Positions 7,799 through 13,446 of a stretch of DNA of 13,446 nucleotides are shown in pieces. Every line of letters begins with the position of its first letter. The stretch's first letter is position 1. The notes beneath the pieces were generated by a model, which saw nothing but the letters and a program-made list of their open reading frames with translations, did not search any database and was not told the origin of the DNA. The stretch is taken from the NCBI GenBank assembly GCA_937951455.1, contig CALFBU010000232.1:1-13446 (forward strand). Reading direction: 5' to 3'. The position numbers and the translations under genes are program-made. This DNA is from an uncultured Rhizobiaceae group bacterium (lineage in GTDB: Bacteria > Pseudomonadota > Alphaproteobacteria > Rhizobiales > Rhizobiaceae).

Positions 7799-8320
7799 AT
7801 GACTTTACACAAACCTGTATCCAGCGAAGCTATAGCACAAATGTCTTTTCCCAAACTTGGTGGTGGGACGTTGAGCATTGGTGGAAGCGACGATAAATGG
7901 ACTCTGTTCATTGTCTATCGTGGCAAGCATTGCGGGCGATGCAAAAAATACTTCGCGATTCTTGAACGCATGAAAACGGATTGGGAGAATGCAGGATTTA
8001 GAATTGTCACAGTATCGGCTGATACAGAAGATAAAGCCAAATCTGATGTAGAAGAATTTGGATGGACTTTTGATGTAGGCTACGGTCTTACAGAGGGACA
8101 GATGCAAGAATTAAATGTTTATATTTCTGATCCACTTACGCCTGATGAAACAGACAGGCGGTTCGCAGAACCTAGTGTTTTTTGTATCAGGCCGGATGGC
8201 ACTATCCAGATCGCCGCAATTTCAAATGGCCCTGCAGCAAGACCTGACTTGGCAGAACTTCTGGATGGTATGATCTTTACGATAGAACATGACAAACCTG
8301 CACGCGGGACGGTCATCTAA
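7799..8320 (+). CDS. Peroxiredoxin-like (AhpC/TSA-type) thioredoxin-fold protein
   Basis: Protein of 173 residues with a thioredoxin fold. The strand WTLFIVYRGKHCGRCKKY carries a Cys-X2-Cys pair (Cys45, Cys48) at the start of the active-site helix, followed by FRIVTVSADTEDKA, a typical AhpC/TSA strand-turn-helix. EPSVFCIRPDGTIQ provides the cis-Pro region, and NGPAARPDLAELL the C-terminal helix. The first cysteine is where peroxiredoxins place the peroxidatic Cys, but the pair resembles a disulfide oxidoreductase more than a typical TxxC peroxiredoxin. No signal peptide, so cytoplasmic. AGGAAAG precedes the ATG, 13 bases after the previous stop. It is the last gene of the rightward operon, and its stop overlaps that of dgoA. 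Its role in sugar-acid breakdown is unknown; protection of the dehydratase iron-sulfur cluster is one speculation. Confidence 0.78.
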   Translation: MTLHKPVSSEAIAQMSFPKLGGGTLSIGGSDDKWTLFIVYRGKHCGRCKKYFAILERMKTDWENAGFRIVTVSADTEDKAKSDVEEFGWTFDVGYGLTEGQMQELNVYISDPLTPDETDRRFAEPSVFCIRPDGTIQIAAISNGPAARPDLAELLDGMIFTIEHDKPARGTVI

Positions 8321-8952
8321 ATTCTAAAAGCCTTCACAGCTGTTTTTGCTTTTGCGTGAAAGTCGTCCAAATGCATACCTGATTTATATAGCGATGACCC
8401 CAGGCCGAAGCCTACAACACCAGCTTTTTTATAAGCTTTAAAATCATCATCCCCTACTCCGCCAACTGCGCAAAGTTGCGTTGTCGATGGCAATACTGCT
8501 GACAAAGCCTGAATGCCCTTTGTCCCCATGTTAGAGGCTGGAAAAATTTTCAATATGTCACAACCATAACTGAGTGCAGCTACACATTCACTTGGTGTAT
8601 AGACACCCGGCGCGCTCAGCATGTTTGATTTTTTTGCAGCCTGAATGACATTGCTGTTTACATTCGGTGAAACGATCAAGTTGCCACCTGCAAGCTGAAC
8701 TTGTTGCACCTCTTCAACATTCAAGACAGTACCTGCCCCTATAAGACATGGCACATTAGTTTTGATCTTTGCCGTTTGAACAGCAATCCTTATTGAGCGG
8801 TAAGCATCAGGAGAATTGAGCGGAATTTCAATTGCTCTAAACCCCTCACTCAAAAGCGCAGTAACATAGGGTTCAGTTTCTTCCGGCCTTATACCCCGCA
8901 GAATTGCAATTAATTTTACATCAATATCATTCCAGATCTCTATCGCGTTCAT
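8317..8952 (-). CDS. dgoA: 2-dehydro-3-deoxy-6-phosphogalactonate aldolase
   Basis: Class I aldolase of 211 residues that cleaves 2-keto-3-deoxy-6-phosphogalactonate into pyruvate and glyceraldehyde-3-phosphate, the final step of the De Ley-Doudoroff galactose route. It is in the same fold family as Eda but has the DgoA hallmarks: LIAILRGIRPEE near the start, AIEIPLNSP (Glu42), GAGTVL, LIVSPNVNS, and the Schiff-base Lys135 in DILKIFPAS. AVGGVGDDDF forms the phosphate site and GFGLGSSLYK ends the barrel. It lies 11 bases downstream of dgoK with AAGG before the ATG, the normal partner pair. Its TAG overlaps the TAA of the peroxiredoxin-like gene in CTAA at 8317-8320, leaving no room between the convergent operons. 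Confidence 0.92.
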   Translation of the reverse strand: MNAIEIWNDIDVKLIAILRGIRPEETEPYVTALLSEGFRAIEIPLNSPDAYRSIRIAVQTAKIKTNVPCLIGAGTVLNVEEVQQVQLAGGNLIVSPNVNSNVIQAAKKSNMLSAPGVYTPSECVAALSYGCDILKIFPASNMGTKGIQALSAVLPSTTQLCAVGGVGDDDFKAYKKAGVVGFGLGSSLYKSGMHLDDFHAKAKTAVKAFRI

Positions 8953-8963
8953 GGGTAGCTGCC

Positions 8964-9881
8964 TTACCTGGACCAGATTTTTTTTGCTGCGAAATGAAGC
9001 CCCGACAATGCCAGTTCGTGGCTATCAATATATTCGAATTCCATACCCAGCGTTTTCATGGCCTTTGAATAGCTATCAGAAAGTACGCCCTTCGCAATCA
9101 AACCTACTTTTCTGGTTTCATGTTTCTTTATGTTGGATAGTTCATCGCCAATCAATAATCCCGACAATCTAGCTAAAGCAGCATGAGCATCCTCTTTCGG
9201 AAATAACATTGAGCCTGACCTGATTGAGAAGATTAAATGACTAAGACTTTTAGGATTGGCACTCGCTTCCAAAACCGCTTCTTGAAACTCGGGATGGTTA
9301 TGTAAATTTTCTGATTTCTGTTTAAGAAAATAGGATAGCGTCGAACAATCAACCAATAGATTGAAGAGTTCACCTGTCATGTAGGTTTGAAACTTTTCAA
9401 CAATAGTTTCATTCATGCTTACCCACTTTGAGTGTGTGCCTGGAATGCAATAGGTCTGATATTTTTGCTCGGTCAGTATCGCTCCCAAGAGAAGTGTTTC
9501 TTCGCCTCTCATAACATCGGGTGATGTTTCTTGGCGTTGCGCAAGACCTGGCAAGATACGAACATCCCTGCCTTTCGTTTTCACCTTTACTGCCTTGCTT
9601 GGCATGTCGTCCAAACCTGCGGGCAAATCAATATATTGAGCCTCTTGCCATCCTTGAGCCGCCCCGGCCATTCCACAAATGAGAACAGGTATGTGGGTTT
9701 TTATCCCTAGCTTGGATAGTATTTTCTCCAGAGTGTTTTCGTAGTCCGAAGGCTTTAATTTTTGCATGCCAAGCTGTGCAATATGTTCAGCTTGAACCAT
9801 GCCTTTTTGATCCACCCCCCAGAAGCGAAAGCTGCTGGTTCCCCAATCAATCAATACCTGAGATATTTCTTCGGCGGACAT
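8964..9881 (-). CDS. dgoK: 2-dehydro-3-deoxygalactonokinase
   Basis: Kinase of 305 residues, close to the usual DgoK length, with an actin/hexokinase-like fold unrelated to the PfkB kinase at 4065-4982. LIDWGTSSFRFW (10-21) is the phosphate-1 loop with Asp12. ICGMAGAAQGW, MRGEETLLLGA (124-134) and PGTHSKW (147-153) are DgoK signatures. The C-terminal half is helical and less conserved, with SGLLIGDEL and IAKGVLSDSY near the nucleotide site. It phosphorylates 2-keto-3-deoxy-D-galactonate for DgoA, the next gene. The start at 9881 lies 6 bases after the stop of the small SDR remnant; no strong ribosome site is evident there, so translation may depend on coupling with that short frame. Confidence 0.91.
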   Translation of the reverse strand: MSAEEISQVLIDWGTSSFRFWGVDQKGMVQAEHIAQLGMQKLKPSDYENTLEKILSKLGIKTHIPVLICGMAGAAQGWQEAQYIDLPAGLDDMPSKAVKVKTKGRDVRILPGLAQRQETSPDVMRGEETLLLGAILTEQKYQTYCIPGTHSKWVSMNETIVEKFQTYMTGELFNLLVDCSTLSYFLKQKSENLHNHPEFQEAVLEASANPKSLSHLIFSIRSGSMLFPKEDAHAALARLSGLLIGDELSNIKKHETRKVGLIAKGVLSDSYSKAMKTLGMEFEYIDSHELALSGLHFAAKKIWSR

Positions 9882-9887
9882 GCAGAC

Positions 9888-10031
9888 TTAACCACGCCCC
9901 ACAAATGGCATCGTTGTGGCCATGATGTTCATAGAGAAAACATTTGCATACAAAAGTAGATTTGACATACGTATTACCGCGTTACCTCCAACCCCTGAGC
10001 TTGCACTTGTTACAAGCGCTATTTTAGTCAT
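9888..10031 (-). pseudogene. 47-codon SDR remnant within the dgo operon
   Basis: A short frame with a good ribosome site (AAGGAA, five bases before the ATG). It begins MTKIALVTSASSGVGGNAV, which is the first strand and glycine loop of a short-chain dehydrogenase, with the first Gly of TGxxxGxG replaced by Ser. After about 20 residues it jumps to a hydrophobic tail ending MPFVGRG that, from memory, resembles the C-terminus of some SDRs. The middle, including NNAG and YxxxK, is missing, so it cannot be an active dehydrogenase. An in-frame internal deletion of a former SDR gene between the SDR at 10053 and dgoK explains this best. Because its frame and ribosome site survive, it may persist as a leader coupling translation to dgoK. 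A genuine small protein is the alternative. Confidence 0.58.
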
Positions 10032-10052
10032 TTTTTCCTTAAACTAAATTGA

Positions 10053-10802
10053 TTATCCCGACCAACCACCATCAATGATATGAGGGTGGCCGGTTGTAAA
10101 AGCACTTTCATCTGATGCCAAATAGACAACAAGTGCAGCAATTTCTTCAGCTTTGGCAATACGCCCCATCGGTTGGCGAGCAACAAAGGCTTTCATAGCT
10201 TTATCATAATCGCCTGTCGCATGTAATCTTTCATGCAATGATGGACTATCTACAGTCCCAGGACAGATACAATTGCAACGAATACCTTTATCAATAAAGT
10301 CATGGGCCACTGATTTCGTTAGGCCGATGACGCCAGCTTTTGACATCCCATATGCAAACCGATTGGGCACCCCAATTACGCTGGAGACAGCTGACGACAT
10401 GTTGATGATCGAGCCCGCGCCTTTTTCGAGCATGCCCGGTAATGCCGCCTGTATGGACCAGAACATTGATCGCATATTCAGATTAGTTGCAAAATCCCAT
10501 TCTTCATCGGTGCAATCCAAAATTGTTCCATGATGAACAAAGCCTGCACAGTTAAACAACACATCCGGATTAGCCTGTTTTACCCCTGCAAAAACTGAAT
10601 CTTTTGAGAGTGCATCCAACTCAAATGTTTCAATATTTGAATTACCTCTTGCCGCTAAATCAGCCAGTGTTTCGGTATTGATATCCGTAGCAAAAACCTG
10701 TGCTCCCTCTTCCGCCATCGCCAAGCTGGATGCCAGCCCAATGCCCTGCCCAGCCGCCGTTACCAGAACTCTTTTTCCTGATAATCTTAATTTCTCACCC
10801 AC
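10053..10802 (-). CDS. SDR oxidoreductase, DHRS6/BDH2-like, possible 2-keto-3-deoxy sugar-acid or sugar dehydrogenase
   Basis: Classical SDR of 249 residues. TAAGQGIG (15-22) is the cofactor loop with Asp40 (FATD) predicting NAD, NCAG is at 84-87, and the catalytic residues are Ser137, Tyr151 and Lys155. LFNCAGFVHHGTILDC, GIRCNCICPGTVDSPSLHER and the ending IIDGGWSG are very like human DHRS6/BDH2 and, from memory, the Xanthomonas 2-keto-3-deoxy-L-fuconate dehydrogenase. The start is GTG at 10802, with GAGG seven bases upstream; an overlapping ATG at 10804 is out of frame. It is first in the operon with dgoK and dgoA, so a role near 2-keto-3-deoxygalactonate or galactose is likely, either as a sugar 1-dehydrogenase or a deoxy-acid dehydrogenase. 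No 2,4-diketo hydrolase, expected for the fuconate route, is in the window. Confidence 0.84.
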   Translation of the reverse strand: MGEKLRLSGKRVLVTAAGQGIGLASSLAMAEEGAQVFATDINTETLADLAARGNSNIETFELDALSKDSVFAGVKQANPDVLFNCAGFVHHGTILDCTDEEWDFATNLNMRSMFWSIQAALPGMLEKGAGSIINMSSAVSSVIGVPNRFAYGMSKAGVIGLTKSVAHDFIDKGIRCNCICPGTVDSPSLHERLHATGDYDKAMKAFVARQPMGRIAKAEEIAALVVYLASDESAFTTGHPHIIDGGWSG

Positions 10803-11201
10803 ATTGCCACCTCAACATTTTACTATTCAGACAATGATACACATGTACTTGGTACTAAACAATTCGAAAGCTGCAAGTGAACCATCAATCTGCATTATCA
10901 AAAGACTCAATGTTTTTGCGAGAACCTATTCTGGTTACATCGAAATATTCACTATTTTAAAATTACTTATCTAATTATTTTAATCTATTTCCTGCTCTCT
11001 ATGCATAATTCCATGTTACCTGTACCTAGCTGTAGAACAGGGAATATTCATTCAAAACAGGTTCGTACTTTACTGGCGGCTCCACTAAATTTTCCAAAAA
11101 ATGCAGGCTTCGATTTGGTTAGATGCGGTTGTAAATCACCATTCTATAACATTAATTTTCAACTATATAACAAGAAGCCTAAACTCTTATTCAGAATCAA
11201 A
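10803..11201. other. AT-rich intergenic region upstream of the dgo operon
   Basis: About 400 bases with no credible gene; the longest frames lack ribosome sites and recognisable sequence. It should hold the leftward dgo promoter. The one structured element I see is at 10845-10855, GTAC-TTG-GTAC, two self-complementary GTAC boxes about 43 bases before the SDR start; on the minus strand it reads within TTTAGTACCAAGTACATG. This could be a regulator site but has a different geometry from the operators at 3920 and 3994. No tRNA, repeat array or clear terminator for the membrane-protein gene was found. Confidence 0.5.
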
Positions 11202-11807
11202 TTATGAACCACCGCGACCCCAGCGATGCTTTTTTGGCTCGCGCTTTTGGCCTCTTCTGGAGCGCACGATCAAGTAGAATCCTAGAATTCCCAGAACGGC
11301 TGCGGGTATTCTGTAAGGGTTTTCTTGTTCGCTTGCATTGGCAATAACTTTAGCCGTGATTTCTTCCACATCCGGCCTTAATATATTGCTGTTGCCAGGC
11401 TGTGGTGCAAACGCCATGCTGATACGGTGCAGACCGTCGTTTTGAACATCAAACACCAGCGATTGACTACCAGCAACTTTGGGCTGCTCTGGCCCCGTTT
11501 CAAAGCCATCGGTTTTGAATGAAATGATCGTGCCAATCAAGGTGCCATCCGCGTCTGAAATTTTAACAGTGATTGGCAGTTTTACCGGTGGCAATTGCGC
11601 ACCCACTTTATAGCGTGCACGAAAATTAATTCGAACCGGATTATCCTCTTTTCGGATTAGCAGGTTTTGAGTTTCAGTGCCCTCATCGCGAAAATCGGCA
11701 AATGACAAAGTCACAATTTCAGTCCCGCTGAGTTTCACCTGCGCGAGCGGCAACAAGATGCCTACGACAAGTCCAATCAGGATGAATAAAAAGCCCAGTT
11801 TCTTCAT
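11202..11807 (-). CDS. Uncharacterised membrane protein with two transmembrane helices
   Basis: Protein of 201 residues that I do not recognise. A hydrophobic segment at about 4-24 (FLFILIGLVVGILLPLAQ) is an uncleaved signal anchor or signal peptide. Residues 25-165 form a polar, beta-rich domain with alternating strands (VKLPITVKISDADGTLIGTI and LVFDVQNDGLHRISMAF) resembling an extracytoplasmic beta-sandwich. A second helix at about 167-181 precedes a strongly basic tail (RSRRGQKREPKKHRWGRGG) that should be cytoplasmic, placing the central domain in the periplasm. The ATG overlaps the methyltransferase stop (ATGA), and a perfect GGAGG site lies eight bases upstream, inside that gene. Co-translation with the methyltransferase and holC is likely; function unknown. 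Confidence 0.75.
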   Translation of the reverse strand: MKKLGFLFILIGLVVGILLPLAQVKLSGTEIVTLSFADFRDEGTETQNLLIRKEDNPVRINFRARYKVGAQLPPVKLPITVKISDADGTLIGTIISFKTDGFETGPEQPKVAGSQSLVFDVQNDGLHRISMAFAPQPGNSNILRPDVEEITAKVIANASEQENPYRIPAAVLGILGFYLIVRSRRGQKREPKKHRWGRGGS

Positions 11808-12505
11808 GAAGGTCGCCTCCAGACGATAAAGCTATGTGGTATTTTTCTGTCCGGTCGTTCAAGAATGAAATCTTCACGCGACACCAGTTCCAAATCGTGG
11901 TCGGCAAAAGAAATAACTTTACGTTCTTCAAGCGGCCACGGCGGTCCTTCAATCTCAGCGCCATCATCACGAATACGCGTGTAAACCAACAAGATACCGT
12001 TTGGCGCAACAAGACTTGCAACAGCAGGAATGGATTTTTCAAGTGTTTCTGGCGGTATGGATTGCAGCGTATAACACTCATGCACGAGATCAAACTGTCC
12101 CAACCATTCTTGCGGCAGGTCAAACAGATCCATCTGGCGGTAGGTTACATCACTTTCAGGAAACCGCTCTTTTGCCCAGGAGATTGCTTTTGGAGAAAAA
12201 TCAAAGCCAATGGTTTCATACCAGGCTTCAGACAAGGCTTCCGCGTTATCACCAAGCCCACATCCTACATCGATTGCCCTACCCTCATGATCCGGGTTTT
12301 CTTCCAGCCAATTCGCAAGCTTCTCCTTCGCAGCCAGATCTGCCCACGGTACAGCCGCCGCATCGCCCTCGGCATTGTTGTAAACATCCTGAAAGAACTT
12401 CTCGCGTTCTGGCAGAGAGTGCAGACTGTCTCGATCCATTTTATTGATTTCGGACTTTAAAGCCTCTTGGCGAGCCTTGAAATCTTTTTCTGTTTCACCA
12501 TTCAC
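11804..12505 (-). CDS. Class I SAM-dependent methyltransferase
   Basis: Methyltransferase of about 233 residues. AIDVGCGLGDNAEAL is motif I (SAM glycine loop), TIGFDFSPKAISWAKERFP is motif II with the acidic ribose-binding residue, and YRQMDLFDLP and FDLVHECYTLQSIP are the post-I region and motif IV. VASLVAPNGILLVYTR is the motif VI strand. A charged helix (KDFKARQEALKSEINKMD) and WADLAAKEKLANWL form the N-terminal cap. I prefer the GTG start at 12505: GGGAGA lies seven bases upstream and GTGA overlaps the holC stop. ATG codons at 12520 and 12544 are possible but have no well-spaced ribosome site. The overall plan resembles small-molecule or thiopurine-type methyltransferases; the substrate is unknown. 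Confidence 0.83.
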   Translation of the reverse strand: MNGETEKDFKARQEALKSEINKMDRDSLHSLPEREKFFQDVYNNAEGDAAAVPWADLAAKEKLANWLEENPDHEGRAIDVGCGLGDNAEALSEAWYETIGFDFSPKAISWAKERFPESDVTYRQMDLFDLPQEWLGQFDLVHECYTLQSIPPETLEKSIPAVASLVAPNGILLVYTRIRDDGAEIEGPPWPLEERKVISFADHDLELVSREDFILERPDRKIPHSFIVWRRPS

Positions 12506-12963
12506 GCTTTTTTCTCCCATCCGCCATTTGGATTTTGTTGCCAATAGGTCTGCTCATGGCCACTGTTTTCCGATGCATCCTTGTGGAATTTCCATCGCCC
12601 GCGCGCATGTTCCACCGCTGCATTATCATGCCCGTCAAACATGTACACGATACGGTCATAGATTGATGGATCATCAATTTGTGCGCCACCTGAGAGAAAT
12701 CGGATTTTTGCACCGTTGGGATTATCGTCATCAGTAGTTAGCCATATCGGCTGCAAAGCTTCGCTCCCATTACGCAAGCAGCCATGTGCCAAAAAGCTCT
12801 CATCGCGATAAGTCCATAAATGCTCATCGAGTTTCTCTACATCTTCTTGAGAACCCAGTTGAACAACCACTTTCCAGTCGCGTGACAAAGATTTCTCAAG
12901 CAGTCCTGGCAAGACCTGTTGAAGGGTTCTTTCCGTCAAATGATAAAATAGAATTTCTGTCAT
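12502..12963 (-). CDS. holC: DNA polymerase III chi subunit
   Basis: Protein of 153 residues with the HolC pattern: an N-terminal strand and helix (EILFYHLTERTLQQVLPGLLEKSL), VVVQLGSQEDVEKLDEHLWTY, then ESFLAHG and QPIWLTTDDDNPNGAKIRFLSGG. In bacteria chi links the clamp loader, through psi, to single-stranded-DNA-binding protein. The polar C-terminal extension (YWQQNPNGGWEKKA) is usual in alphaproteobacterial forms. The ribosome site before ATG 12963 is weak. Its stop overlaps the methyltransferase start. In many alphaproteobacteria holC follows the leucyl aminopeptidase gene pepA; here the upstream neighbour is instead a divergent secreted-protein gene. Confidence 0.9.
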   Translation of the reverse strand: MTEILFYHLTERTLQQVLPGLLEKSLSRDWKVVVQLGSQEDVEKLDEHLWTYRDESFLAHGCLRNGSEALQPIWLTTDDDNPNGAKIRFLSGGAQIDDPSIYDRIVYMFDGHDNAAVEHARGRWKFHKDASENSGHEQTYWQQNPNGGWEKKA

Positions 12964-12987
12964 ATAAAATTGTTACCATAGATGGCG

Positions 12988-13016
12988 TTGACTCAAATGC
13001 ATTAAGCCCACAAAAT
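12988..13016 (+). promoter_or_regulatory. Predicted promoter for the secreted-protein gene
   Basis: TTGACT at 12988-12993 (five of six -35 bases) is followed after 17 bases by CAAAAT at 13011-13016 (four of six -10 bases), which would start transcription near 13023, about 26 bases before the ATG at 13049. It lies in the 85-base divergent gap with holC. Confidence 0.38.
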
Positions 13017-13048
13017 TCATTTATTGATAGATTTTTCAGGGGGTAACT

Positions 13049-13446
13049 ATGCGAAACTCGAAAATTTGTGCAACCATATTCATCACTTCTGCTGTTTGGT
13101 TCAGCGCAAACCTTGCTAATGCTGAGGGCTGCGCGTTGCAAGGCGTTGAATTAAAATGTAACGCGAAAGCCGCCTCACCTGCAGCAATCATGGAAGCTTT
13201 TGCGTCGCAAGAAACCCGCACAAACCTAGCTGAGCCCTTATCTCAGAAAGATCGCTTTTCGAAAAACGGTGATTTGGAGAAATATCGCCGAAGCATGGAG
13301 CGCAACTGGCGAACCATCACCCGTTTTGCAAGAACGCAGCAACGTAATAGAAATCAAAACCGGATCACTGAAGCTCAGTTTCTGACATTTTCAAACCAGT
13401 TTCAAGAAGCTGAAAAAAGCTACGCCGCCGCAATCAATTTCTACAG
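13049..13446 (+). CDS. Secreted or periplasmic protein of unknown function, N-terminal part
   Basis: The frame starts at ATG 13049 after a strong AGGGGG site (13038-13043) and stays open to the end of the window (132 complete codons), so the C-terminus is missing. Residues 1-25 are a typical Sec signal peptide: basic start (MRNSK), hydrophobic core (ICATIFITSAVWFSANL), and an ANA cleavage site before EGCAL. The mature part has two early cysteines (Cys28, Cys37) that could form a disulfide, then a highly charged helical region rich in Arg, Gln and Asn (RSMERNWRTITRFARTQQ, NRNQNRITEAQ), ending in an EAEKSYAAAINFY segment suggestive of a helical repeat or coiled coil. I do not recognise the family. 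Confidence 0.72.
   Translation, partial: MRNSKICATIFITSAVWFSANLANAEGCALQGVELKCNAKAASPAAIMEAFASQETRTNLAEPLSQKDRFSKNGDLEKYRRSMERNWRTITRFARTQQRNRNQNRITEAQFLTFSNQFQEAEKSYAAAINFY

Noticed and set aside
11060..11087. GGTTCG followed by GGCGGCTCCACTA, resembling the 3-prime end of a tRNA or tmRNA (possible integration remnant).
   Set aside because: The bases around GTTCG do not form a T-arm stem, there is no acceptor or anticodon arm, and no integrase is nearby. A chance match is likelier.
11001..11207. 68-codon plus-strand frame in the intergenic region.
   Set aside because: No Shine-Dalgarno sequence, composition unlike the real genes, and no recognisable domain.
11834..12460. Long plus-strand open frame of 208 codons opposite the methyltransferase.
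   Set aside because: No ribosome site or recognisable motif; the opposite strand has clear methyltransferase motifs, so this is an antisense shadow.

Overview
The window looks like a piece of chromosome from a marine alphaproteobacterium, probably of the Hyphomicrobiales. This is inferred from the style of the HolC, methyltransferase and sugar-acid enzymes together with the moderately AT-rich composition; no rRNA or tRNA is present to confirm it. Nearly all of it is coding. About 10.5 kb is a sugar-acid catabolic cluster, and the last 2.2 kb is a short housekeeping segment.

Left part (1-3962). The end of a phytanoyl-CoA-dioxygenase-like gene points right. Facing it is a tight leftward operon, transcribed as cycloisomerase, then Zn-dependent dehydrogenase, then KduD-type SDR, then KDPG aldolase. 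The cycloisomerase closely resembles, from memory, the 3,6-anhydro-L-galactonate cycloisomerase of agar-degrading bacteria. The next two enzymes fit oxidation of 2-keto-3-deoxy-L-galactonate at C5 and re-reduction to 2-keto-3-deoxy-D-gluconate (KDG). The aldolase splits KDPG into pyruvate and glyceraldehyde-3-phosphate.

Middle part (3912-8320). A 150-bp divergent control region carries a perfect 15-bp inverted repeat of GntR/FadR type (TTTGGT-N3-ACCAAA) over the predicted leftward promoter, and a one-mismatch copy 74 bp away. A rightward operon follows: KDG kinase (supplying the step missing from the left operon), a XylD-type IlvD/Edd sugar-acid dehydratase, a glyoxylate/hydroxypyruvate-reductase-like enzyme, and a peroxiredoxin-like protein.

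Right catabolic part (8317-10802). A second leftward operon encodes a DHRS6/BDH2-like SDR, a 47-codon SDR remnant, 2-keto-3-deoxygalactonate kinase (DgoK) and its aldolase (DgoA). The window thus holds two parallel kinase-plus-aldolase exits: KdgK/Eda for gluco-configured and DgoK/DgoA for D-galacto-configured 2-keto-3-deoxy acids. One coherent reading is that the two monomers of agar, L-anhydrogalactose and D-galactose, are each taken to pyruvate plus glyceraldehyde-3-phosphate. No agarase, transporter, anhydrogalactose dehydrogenase or regulator gene lies inside the window, so the sugar source is an inference.

Right end (10803-13446). A gene-poor AT-rich stretch of about 400 bp separates the catabolic cluster from a leftward, translationally overlapping trio: holC (DNA polymerase III chi), a class I methyltransferase, and a two-helix membrane protein. 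A divergent gene for a small secreted protein runs off the end. I saw no CRISPR array, insertion sequence, tRNA or phage gene.
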